A stretch of 16,419 nucleotides of DNA. Source: Oscillospiraceae bacterium. Its GTDB lineage: Bacteria > Bacillota > Clostridia > Oscillospirales > Oscillospiraceae. The stretch is taken from NCBI GenBank assembly GCA_017420125.1, contig JAFOJR010000118.1:1-16419 (forward strand), read 5' to 3'. Below, piece after piece: positions 1-5,733 of this stretch (positions are counted from its first letter, which is position 1; each line of letters begins with the position of its first letter). The translations under genes were made by a program, and so were the position numbers. The notes beneath the pieces are model-generated. The model was not told where the DNA came from. It ran no database searches and saw only the letters and a list, made by a program, of their open reading frames with translations.

Positions 1-126
1 ATGAAGATCATCTTCGCAGAAACCGGCGATCCCAAATATCGTCCGGCCGGCCTGCTGGTTAAAATGGTCCGCGGCGGCAAGCTGGGCCGCAAATCCGGCG
101 AAGGCTTCTTCAAGTACGATAAATAA
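1..126 (+). CDS. hbd: 3-hydroxybutyryl-CoA dehydrogenase, C-terminal end (partial)
   Basis: Only the last 41 residues are present, because the gene begins before the window. The ATG at position 1 is an internal in-frame methionine codon, not the start. The segment runs from ETGDPKYRP through LVKMVRGGKLGRKSGEGFF to a terminal YDK. This is the conserved C-terminal end of short-chain 3-hydroxyacyl-CoA dehydrogenases, where clostridial Hbd proteins read very similarly (ETGD.KYR, LGRK.GKGF). Family knowledge: the enzyme reduces acetoacetyl-CoA to 3-hydroxybutyryl-CoA with NAD(P)H in cytoplasmic butyrate/butanol metabolism. In Clostridia it often lies last or near-last in a crt-bcd-etf-hbd cluster. 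The terminator directly after it fits an operon end. The family call is firm; exact substrate specificity cannot be judged from this fragment. Confidence 0.85.
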   Translation: MKIIFAETGDPKYRPAGLLVKMVRGGKLGRKSGEGFFKYDK

Positions 127-146
127 TTCCCCCTTTTCGGCAAACA

Positions 147-184
147 AAACACGAAGAAAGGCCCGCCTTTCTTCGTGTTTTTTT
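147..184 (+). terminator. Intrinsic terminator after hbd
   Basis: The arms ACACGAAGAAAGGC (149-162) and GCCTTTCTTCGTGT (165-178) are perfectly complementary. The innermost pair must open to give a four-base loop. A run of seven T follows (178-184). It starts 20 bases after the hbd stop codon and separates hbd from mutY. Confidence 0.93.
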
Positions 185-190
185 ACACAT

Positions 191-213
191 GGAAAACAGG
201 CCTTCCGTTTTCC
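191..213 (+). other. Small hairpin in the mutY leader
   Basis: GGAAAAC (191-197) pairs with GTTTTCC (207-213). An inner GG/CC pair closes a CCTT loop, with one bulged A at 198. A second small hairpin follows (CCTGC 229-233, GCAGG 237-241). There is no T tract, so neither is a terminator. Role unknown; both may be incidental. Confidence 0.35.
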
Positions 214-263
214 GCAGCTATCCCTCGGCCTGCGCTGCAGGGATGTTCTCAGGAGGTTCACAA

Positions 264-1343
264 ATGTTCTGCAAAGCGCCTCTCCAGCAGCTTCCCATCC
301 CTCTCCTTCAATGGTACCGGGAGCATGCCAGGATACTCCCCTGGCGCAGCCAGCCGACGCCCTACCGGGTCTGGATCTCGGAAATCATGCTTCAGCAGAC
401 GCGCGTCTCCGCCGTCTTGCCTTATTTTCATCGATTTTTACAGGCGTTTCCCACCATTGCCCATTTGGCTGCCGCTTCGGATGATCATCTGATGAAACTT
501 TGGGAAGGTCTGGGCTATTACAGCCGGGCCCGCAATTTAAAAAAAGCAGCCAACCAGATCATGGAGCAATTTGGGGGGATTTTCCCCTCCTCCTATGAAG
601 AGATTTTGACTTTGGCCGGCATCGGGGAATATACCGCCGGAGCCATCGCTTCCATTGCTTTCGGCATTCCCGTTCCGGCAGTGGACGGGAATGTTCTGCG
701 TGTCGTCGCCCGCATCACCGGTTTCGCGGACCCCATTGACAGCCCGAAAACCAGGCGCCTTTTGCGTGCGGCTGTCTGGGAAATCATTCCCCTCCATGCC
801 CCGGGGGACTTTAACCAGGCCTTGATGGAATTGGGCGCAACAGTGTGCCTTCCCAACGGCGCTCCTTTGTGCAGTCAATGTCCGGTTGCGTCTTTCTGCC
901 GGGCTTTTCTGCAAAGTCGTACGGAAGAACTGCCGGTGAAATCCCCCAGGAAGCCCCGTCGGGTGGAGATGCGTACGGTGTTTTTGCTGTTCTTTGATGG
1001 TTCGGTTGCGTTGCGCCGCCGCCCAGAAAAGGGACTGCTTTCCGGCTTGTGGGAATTCCCCAATGTGCCGGGCAGCGGAGACCAGGCATTGGCAGAATGG
1101 GAAATCTCTCCGGCACAGCAATGGGAAGCTTGCAATGGGAAACATGTTTTCACCCATGTAGAATGGCATATGACGGGCCAGGCCTTTCTGCTGGCAAACG
1201 ACATTTTGCCGGAAGGCTGGGTCTGGGCCAATCGAGCGAAACTGCAGCAAACGTATGCTGTCCCTTCTGCGTTCGCCTCTTTTCTCCCGCTGGTTGAGAC
1301 CTATTGTGCCGTTTCTGCACCGTTGTCTGCGAACCGGCCCTGA
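264..1343 (+). CDS. mutY: A/G-specific adenine DNA glycosylase MutY
   Basis: Base-excision repair enzyme of 359 residues that removes adenine mispaired with 8-oxoguanine in cytoplasmic DNA. The N-terminal catalytic domain shows SEIMLQQTRV with catalytic Glu40, the helix-hairpin-helix LAGIGEYTAGAIASIAFG (about 117-134), and VDGNVLR with catalytic Asp141. Four cysteines at 195, 203, 206 and 212 form the [4Fe-4S] loop. The first spacing is seven residues rather than the six of E. coli MutY. The C-terminal part (about 225-359) is the NUDIX-like 8-oxoG recognition domain, with RRRPEKGLLSGLWEFPN. The start at 264 is chosen because AGGAGG (251-256) lies seven bases upstream. The frame stays open to 189, but that extension has no ribosome binding site and overlaps the leader hairpin. 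The preceding terminator implies independent transcription, but I see no clear promoter. Length is normal for the family. Confidence 0.97.
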   Translation: MFCKAPLQQLPIPLLQWYREHARILPWRSQPTPYRVWISEIMLQQTRVSAVLPYFHRFLQAFPTIAHLAAASDDHLMKLWEGLGYYSRARNLKKAANQIMEQFGGIFPSSYEEILTLAGIGEYTAGAIASIAFGIPVPAVDGNVLRVVARITGFADPIDSPKTRRLLRAAVWEIIPLHAPGDFNQALMELGATVCLPNGAPLCSQCPVASFCRAFLQSRTEELPVKSPRKPRRVEMRTVFLLFFDGSVALRRRPEKGLLSGLWEFPNVPGSGDQALAEWEISPAQQWEACNGKHVFTHVEWHMTGQAFLLANDILPEGWVWANRAKLQQTYAVPSAFASFLPLVETYCAVSAPLSANRP

Positions 1344-1361
1344 TCTTTGGCGTCCGTCTAC

Positions 1362-1391
1362 TTGCTGCCCTGTCTTATCATATGATATAAT
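1362..1391 (+). promoter_or_regulatory. Probable sigma-A promoter for the first cupin gene
   Basis: TTGCTG (1362-1367), an 18-base spacer, and a perfect TATAAT (1386-1391). Transcription would start near 1398, leaving a leader of about 175 bases before the cupin start codon. Confidence 0.6.
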
Positions 1392-1397
1392 AATAAG

Positions 1398-1574
1398 ATA
1401 AAATCAATAAACGCTCTGTCTTTTTACGCGGCGGGGCACACGGTGCAAAACATTCATTTCCCGGCCGTGTGCCGCAAGCTCAGGTCCATCGGCCGGCAAA
1501 AAAACGCCATCCGCTGCCAGCATGGACGCAAATCCGCGGGGAAGGCGGAAAAAAGGATAACGGAGGAACTCTTT
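1398..1574 (+). other. Long leader with predicted RNA structure, unassigned
   Basis: The untranslated region between the probable promoter and the cupin gene holds several complementary segments. GGCACACGG (1435-1443) pairs perfectly with CCGTGTGCC (1465-1473) around a 21-base loop. GTCCAT (1484-1489) pairs with ATGGAC (1522-1527). CCGC (1534-1537) pairs with GCGG (1545-1548) just before the ribosome binding site at 1562-1566. There is no long T tract, so if this is regulatory it would more likely act on translation or RNA stability than by termination. I do not recognise the core of any riboswitch class I know. The frame is open from a GTG at 1443, but the translated stretch is Arg/Lys-rich and lacks a ribosome binding site. 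Confidence 0.4.
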
Positions 1575-1919
1575 ATGATTAAGCATGAATCTAATATGCG
1601 CACCGATATTTGGGATCATATTCACAACGGTCAGGGGAAAATAGACGTGCTCCACGTTTTTGAAGAAGACCAGATGGCAGGCCGAGGCACGCTTTGTGCC
1701 AAAAGCGTATTTCACCCCGGCGATTCCATCGGCGTCCATATCCATGATAAAAACGCAGAAATTTATTATGTACTGGAAGGGGAACTGGTGGTAATTGAAA
1801 ACGGTGTGGAACATGTGCTGCGCCCCGGCGACGCCGCTTTCACCGCAAACGGCGCTTCCCACTGCGTTGAAAACCGCACCCGGCAAAACGCTGTGATGCT
1901 GGCCATTATTATGAAATAA
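1575..1919 (+). CDS. Small single-domain cupin protein
   Basis: A cytoplasmic protein of 114 residues. The cupin motif 1 pattern G(X)5HXH(X)4E(X)6G is matched exactly at 49-69 (GDSIGVHIHDKNAE...G), giving metal ligands His55, His57 and Glu62. Motif 2 (85-100) supplies His96 and ends H(X)3N, but the usual proline is alanine. A bound divalent metal (Fe, Mn, Ni or Zn) is therefore likely. Such cupins range from sugar isomerases and dioxygenases to ligand sensors, and the substrate cannot be read from sequence. The start is fixed by GGAGG (1562-1566), eight bases upstream. An upstream in-frame extension to 1443 has no ribosome binding site. The gene has its own promoter and structured leader. A second small cupin lies beyond murI. 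Confidence 0.88.
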   Translation: MIKHESNMRTDIWDHIHNGQGKIDVLHVFEEDQMAGRGTLCAKSVFHPGDSIGVHIHDKNAEIYYVLEGELVVIENGVEHVLRPGDAAFTANGASHCVENRTRQNAVMLAIIMK

Positions 1920-1931
1920 AAAGGTCCTCCT

Positions 1932-1952
1932 CTTTCTTTTTTGAAAAGAAAG
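1932..1952 (+). repeat. A/T-rich perfect inverted repeat after the cupin gene
   Basis: CTTTCTTTT (1932-1940) and AAAAGAAAG (1944-1952) form a perfect nine-base stem with a three-base loop. It begins 12 bases after the cupin stop codon. No T run follows and the stem is A/U-rich, so it is at best a weak terminator or an RNA end-stabilising hairpin. Confidence 0.4.
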
Positions 1953-1983
1953 CGCCAATCTTTGGGGAACTTGAAATTTTGTC

Positions 1984-2012
1984 TTGTTTTCTCTTCTTTC
2001 TTAGCCTATGAT
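1984..2012 (+). promoter_or_regulatory. Probable promoter for murI
   Basis: TTGTTT (1984-1989), a 17-base spacer, and TATGAT (2007-2012), with murI starting at 2099. The leader contains a small perfect hairpin, CGGGAA (2029-2034) with TTCCCG (2038-2043). The match is moderate and rests on sequence alone. Confidence 0.45.
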
Positions 2013-2098
2013 AAGAGAGTCTGTTGTGCGGGAACGTTTCCCGTATCACATTGCCATTTCAGCGGCAGGTTTTTCCCCGCATCAAAGGAGGATTTCAT

Positions 2099-2914
2099 AT
2101 GGACAATCGTCCCATCGGCGTGTTTGATTCCGGCCTCGGCGGACTTACCGCAGTACGGGAACTGATGGACCTTCTTCCAAACGAATCCATTGTTTATTTG
2201 GGCGACACCGGCCGTGTCCCATACGGCACCCGCTCCAAAGAAACCATCTTAAAATATGCCAGGCAAGACATCAACTTTTTGAACACTTTCGATTTAAAGG
2301 CCATTCTGATTGCCTGCGGCACCATTACCACAAATGGTTTGGATATGATTCAAAAGGAATATCCGCTTCCCATTCTGGGCGTGGCAGAACCTGCGGCCAG
2401 GGCAGCTGCCGCTGCCACCCGCAACGGGCGTATCGGCCTTATTGCCACACAGGCATCTATTCGCAGCGGTCTTTATGAACGCATCATTCGGGCGGAAAGC
2501 CCTCAAACCGAAATTTTCAGCGTCCCCTGCCCTTTATTCGTCTCCCTTGTGGAGGCTGGACATTATGCCAAAGGGGACCCTATGGTAAAATTGGCAGCGG
2601 AGGAATATTTAACCTCGCTGCAGGAACAGAAGATTGATACACTGATTTTGGGCTGTACCCATTATCCCCTGCTCAGCGACGCGATTGAGGACTTTTTCGG
2701 GCCGGCGGTCACCTTGATCAATTCCGGTGCACAGGGCGCGCTCACATTCCGGGAAATGCTTGCCCAAAAGGATCTTCTGGCAGACCCGCAGCAGGTTTCC
2801 GCCACATACCAATATTATGTCACCGACCGCACAGAGCAGTTTTCCCGTCTGGCCGCCGTGTTCCTGGGCCGCCCCGTTTCCGGGCTTGTGGAACAGGTGG
2901 TCATAGATCAATAA
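2099..2914 (+). CDS. murI: Glutamate racemase MurI
   Basis: This 271-residue enzyme interconverts L- and D-glutamate without cofactor and supplies D-Glu for peptidoglycan precursors in the cytoplasm. The Asp/Glu racemase landmarks are in order: FDSGLGGLT (9-17), YLGDTGRVPYGTR (33-45), first catalytic cysteine Cys73 in IACGT, and second catalytic cysteine Cys186 in LGCTHYPLL. The first cysteine motif reads ACGT where textbook MurI/RacE proteins have ACNT, so the substrate-binding asparagine is glycine. The start at 2099 follows AAAGGAGG (2084-2091) by seven bases. An upstream TTG at 2024 in the same frame has no ribosome binding site and would add 25 residues unlike the family. The cupin gene that follows begins 40 bases later with no terminator between, so the two are probably co-transcribed. 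Confidence 0.96.
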   Translation: MDNRPIGVFDSGLGGLTAVRELMDLLPNESIVYLGDTGRVPYGTRSKETILKYARQDINFLNTFDLKAILIACGTITTNGLDMIQKEYPLPILGVAEPAARAAAAATRNGRIGLIATQASIRSGLYERIIRAESPQTEIFSVPCPLFVSLVEAGHYAKGDPMVKLAAEEYLTSLQEQKIDTLILGCTHYPLLSDAIEDFFGPAVTLINSGAQGALTFREMLAQKDLLADPQQVSATYQYYVTDRTEQFSRLAAVFLGRPVSGLVEQVVIDQ

Positions 2915-2954
2915 TACAGCGGCCTGTTTAAAATCACAGAAGGAGGAATCCCGT

Positions 2955-3278
2955 ATGATCGTACGAAATGAAAGCGCCGTTCAACAAACTCCTGCCCCCG
3001 GTGTGCACCGAAAGGTTTTGTCTTATTCCGACTCTCTCATGGCCTGCGAAGTCACTTTGGACAAAGGCGCTGTTGTCCCCGCCCATCATCATCCGGAAAC
3101 CCAAGTCAGCTATATGATCTCCGGAAGCTGCCGGGTGAAAACAGAGCGGGAAACCATAGTTTTGCAGGCAGGGGACTCGATTTTGTTTGCTCCTGACGAG
3201 AGTCACGAAATCTTTTGTCAGGATGGCGGCAAAATACTGGACGTGTTCTCCCCCATGCGAAAAGATTTTTTGGATTGA
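2955..3278 (+). CDS. Second small cupin protein
   Basis: A 107-residue cytoplasmic single-domain cupin. Motif 1 (38-57) starts at Gly38 and contains three consecutive histidines (44-46). A glutamine (Gln50) sits where the metal-binding glutamate normally is, and Gly57 closes the motif. Motif 2 reads GDSILFAPDESHE (73-85) and provides the last histidine (His84). The His/Gln ligand set is a common cupin variant, so metal binding remains likely. Substrate unknown. AGGAGG (2941-2946) lies eight bases before the ATG. The gene follows murI after 40 bases and is probably in its transcript. It is of similar size to the cupin at 1575-1919 but clearly diverged: the shared features are only the motif skeleton. 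Confidence 0.88.
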   Translation: MIVRNESAVQQTPAPGVHRKVLSYSDSLMACEVTLDKGAVVPAHHHPETQVSYMISGSCRVKTERETIVLQAGDSILFAPDESHEIFCQDGGKILDVFSPMRKDFLD

Positions 3279-3308
3279 TGGGTTTTGTTGAATTTCCGCA
3301 ATGAACCA

Positions 3309-3337
3309 TTTACAAACAGGAAAAAGCACGATATAAT
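3309..3337 (+). promoter_or_regulatory. Strong sigma-A promoter for ywiB-argS
   Basis: TTTACA (3309-3314), a 17-base spacer, and a perfect TATAAT (3332-3337). This is the best promoter match in the window. Transcription would begin near 3344, so the leader before the ywiB-like gene is only about 45 bases. There is no room for a T-box. Confidence 0.75.
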
Positions 3338-3389
3338 ACTTTCTTGTCCCAACACAACACATCTTAATATTCAAAAAGGAACACATTCT

Positions 3390-3860
3390 ATGAATTTTAA
3401 GGAAAAAGATGTTATCATCTCCATCCGCGGCGCCCAGTCCTTTGACGGCATGGACGACGACGTGATTGAACTTGTCACCTCCGGCACGCTTTCTCGAAAC
3501 GACAGCGGGTATCATCTGTCTTATCAGGAAACGGAACTGACCGGCCTTGGCGGCACAACCACTACTTTTCATGTGGAACCCAACAACAAAGTTACGCTAA
3601 TCCGTCTAGGAGAAGTCAACTCTCAAATGGTGTTCGAAGAACAGAAAAAACATATTTCAGCATATGAAACGCCTTACGGCGCAATGACGGTTGGTGTTGC
3701 CGCCCATCGGGTTTTCACCGATTTAAGCGAAATCGGCGGCACGCTGGAAATCGATTATGCCCTGGAAATCGACCATGCGATTGCAGGAGAGAACTGCTTC
3801 CGTATCCAGGTGCGGACAGCCGACCATCTGCCCGCCACACAGCAAAATCTGAAATCTTAA
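3390..3860 (+). CDS. ywiB: YwiB-family (DUF1934) beta-barrel protein
   Basis: This 156-residue protein resembles the YwiB/DUF1934 family of small calycin-like beta-barrels. Family features seen: an N-terminal strand VIISIRGAQ, a central GLGGTTTTFHVEPNNKVTLIRLGEV (about 57-80), the segment MVFEEQKKHISAYETPYG, and a C-terminal strand LEIDYALEI. Biochemical function is unknown in the family. It lies directly upstream of argS, the same order as in Bacillus subtilis, which supports the assignment. The start at 3390 has AAAAAGGA (3373-3380) nine bases upstream; the frame is open further upstream but crosses the promoter. The stop codon lies inside a 15-base tandem repeat. Confidence 0.85.
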   Translation: MNFKEKDVIISIRGAQSFDGMDDDVIELVTSGTLSRNDSGYHLSYQETELTGLGGTTTTFHVEPNNKVTLIRLGEVNSQMVFEEQKKHISAYETPYGAMTVGVAAHRVFTDLSEIGGTLEIDYALEIDHAIAGENCFRIQVRTADHLPATQQNLKS

Positions 3861-3870
3861 AATCTGAAAT
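3844..3870 (+). repeat. Tandem 15-base direct repeat across the ywiB stop codon
   Basis: AAAATCTGAAAT occurs at 3844-3855 and again at 3859-3870, a 15-base period. The stop codon TAA (3858-3860) overlaps the start of the second copy. It looks like a small local duplication at the gene end and lengthens the ywiB-argS gap. Confidence 0.8.
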
Positions 3871-3910
3871 TGAAGCTTCCGATTTTCGGCAGCGGAATGG
3901 AGCCTTCACC

Positions 3911-5602
3911 ATGTCAAACTTGATTCAGGCGGCCAAAGACCAAATTTCCGCCTTGACCATTGCAGCTTATGAAGCAGCAGCAGAAAAAGGACTGCTGCCC
4001 TCCGGTATCACCCTTTCCGGAACCATCGAAATCCCCAAGGATGTGGCCCATGGCGATTATGCCACCAATGCGGCGATGGCCGCTGCCAAGGCCATGAAAC
4101 GCAACCCACGGCAAATCGGACAGGCGATTTTAGACCATCTGGACCTTTCTGACAGTTACTTTGCCTCTGCAGAGCTGGCCGGTCCCGGGTTTCTCAACTT
4201 CCGCCTTGCCCCCCGCTGGTACGGTGCCGTTTTGCAGGATATTGAACGGGAGGGTGCCAATTACGGGAAGATTGACATGGGAACCGGTACCCGCGTTATG
4301 GTGGAGTTCGTTTCCGCCAACCCCACCGGCACCATGACCATCGGCAACGCCCGCGGCGGCGTTCTGGGCGATGCACTGGCCTCTATTCTGGAACGGGCCG
4401 GATATGACGTCTGGCGGGAATTTTATGTCAATGACGCCGGCAACCAGGTGGATTTGTTTGCCCGTTCCCTGGAGGCGCGGTATCTGCAGCTTCTCTATGG
4501 CGAAGATGCCTGTGCTTTCCCGGAAGACGGCTACCACGGCGAGGATATCTGGGATGTGGCCCAGCTGTTTTTGGCAGAGCACGGCGACAAATACGCCAAA
4601 GAAACGCCTTCCGTTCGGCAGGAAGCGCTTCGTGTCTTCGGCCTGGAACACAATATTCAAAAAATGAAAGAAGATCTGGCCCGCTATGGCATCGTGTACG
4701 ACTGCTGGTTCCGGGAGTCCTCTTTGCACGAAAGCGGATATGTGGAAGAAACCATCCAAATTCTGAAAGACAAAGGCTACACATATGAAAAAGACAACGC
4801 CCTGTGGCTGAAAGTCACGGAGCTGGGCGGCGAAAAAGATGAAGTGCTGCGCCGCAGCAACGGCGTTTACACCTATTTTGCCGTCGATATCGCTTATCAC
4901 CGCAACAAATTTAACGTCCGCGGCTTTGATCAGGTGATTGACGTCCTGGGTGCAGACCATCACGGGCATGCGCTGCGGTTCAAAAAAGCCATCTCCGCTT
5001 TGGATATTGACAACAGCCGCCTGAACTTTTTGATTATGCAGCTGGTGCGTCTGGTACGGGACGGGGAAACCGTCAAAGTGTCGAAGCGCAGCGGCAAAAG
5101 CATTACCCTTGCCGATCTTCTGGACGAAATTTCCAAAGATGCCGCCCGGTTTTTTTTCAATTCCAAACCCACTACCCATTTGGAATTTGATATGGGTCTG
5201 GCGGTGCGCGAAGATTCGGAAAATCCCGTCTATTACGTCCAGTATGCCCATGCCAGAATCTGCAGCCTGATTGCCGCGCTGGCAGCCCTGGGAGATACGG
5301 TACAGTCCGCCGGCAGCATCGATCCCGCCCTGCTTTCCACTCCTGTGGAGCAGGCCCTGATCAAAACGTTAGCCCAGCTGCCGGAGGAAATTCGGCTGGC
5401 CGCCCGGGATTATGACCCTTCCAGGATTAACCGGTATCTCATAACGCTGGCAGGAGATTTTCACCGGTTTTACAATGCAAACCGCATAAAAGGAGAAGCA
5501 CCGGAGGTGCTCCACGCCAGACTGAAGCTGTCTGACACCGTACGCTCTGTCCTTGCCAACTGTCTGGCTTTAATCGGCGTCTCTGCGCCGGAAAAGATGT
5601 AA
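3911..5602 (+). CDS. argS: Arginyl-tRNA synthetase
   Basis: A class I synthetase of 563 residues that charges tRNA-Arg in the cytoplasm. Domains in order: N-terminal Add1 domain (about 1-110); Rossmann catalytic core with VSANPTG followed by the signature region (143-146), and EFYVNDAGNQ; the KMSKS-type loop KVSKRSGK (389-396); and a C-terminal DALR anticodon-binding domain (from about 440) with VQYAHARI and FHRFYNANRI. The signature that normally reads HxGH, or HxGN in some clostridial enzymes as I recall, reads TIGN here, so the first, catalytically important histidine is threonine. All else is intact and full length, and this is the only ArgRS gene in the window. GGAG (3899-3902) lies eight bases upstream of the ATG. 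It is co-transcribed with the ywiB-like gene from the promoter at 3309. No terminator is evident downstream. Confidence 0.97.
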   Translation: MSNLIQAAKDQISALTIAAYEAAAEKGLLPSGITLSGTIEIPKDVAHGDYATNAAMAAAKAMKRNPRQIGQAILDHLDLSDSYFASAELAGPGFLNFRLAPRWYGAVLQDIEREGANYGKIDMGTGTRVMVEFVSANPTGTMTIGNARGGVLGDALASILERAGYDVWREFYVNDAGNQVDLFARSLEARYLQLLYGEDACAFPEDGYHGEDIWDVAQLFLAEHGDKYAKETPSVRQEALRVFGLEHNIQKMKEDLARYGIVYDCWFRESSLHESGYVEETIQILKDKGYTYEKDNALWLKVTELGGEKDEVLRRSNGVYTYFAVDIAYHRNKFNVRGFDQVIDVLGADHHGHALRFKKAISALDIDNSRLNFLIMQLVRLVRDGETVKVSKRSGKSITLADLLDEISKDAARFFFNSKPTTHLEFDMGLAVREDSENPVYYVQYAHARICSLIAALAALGDTVQSAGSIDPALLSTPVEQALIKTLAQLPEEIRLAARDYDPSRINRYLITLAGDFHRFYNANRIKGEAPEVLHARLKLSDTVRSVLANCLALIGVSAPEKM

Positions 5603-5733
5603 TGGCTTCTTCTCCCATCAGGAATCATCCGCGTCTGTTTCCGCAGAGGGCCTTTTGGTTTCTCTTTTTCAAACGATGCTTTGTATCATATTCCAAGTTG
5701 AAATACATCAAAATATAAAGGAGAGCTGTCACT

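Noticed and set aside
537..1250. Open frame of 237 codons antisense to mutY
   Set aside because: Shadow of mutY; no ribosome binding site and no recognisable motif.
1443..1574. Possible N-terminal extension of the first cupin from a GTG
   Set aside because: No ribosome binding site, Arg/Lys-rich sequence unlike cupins, and the region forms RNA stems; the ATG at 1575 has a good GGAGG.
2024..2098. Possible upstream TTG start for murI
   Set aside because: It lacks a ribosome binding site and overlaps the leader hairpin; the ATG at 2099 has AAAGGAGG at ideal spacing and starts the family-conserved sequence.
3338..3389. T-box or other riboswitch controlling argS
   Set aside because: The leader after the strong promoter is only about 45 bases, too short for a T-box, and no specifier or antiterminator structure is visible.
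4130..5251. Long open frame (373 codons) antisense to argS
   Set aside because: It lies entirely within argS on the opposite strand, its translation resembles no protein I know, and it is explained by codon bias of the real gene.
5603..5733. Terminator or separate promoter between argS and the MetH-like gene
   Set aside because: No convincing hairpin with T tract and no properly spaced -35/-10 pair was found in these 131 bases; only the ribosome binding site at 5717-5725 can be supported.
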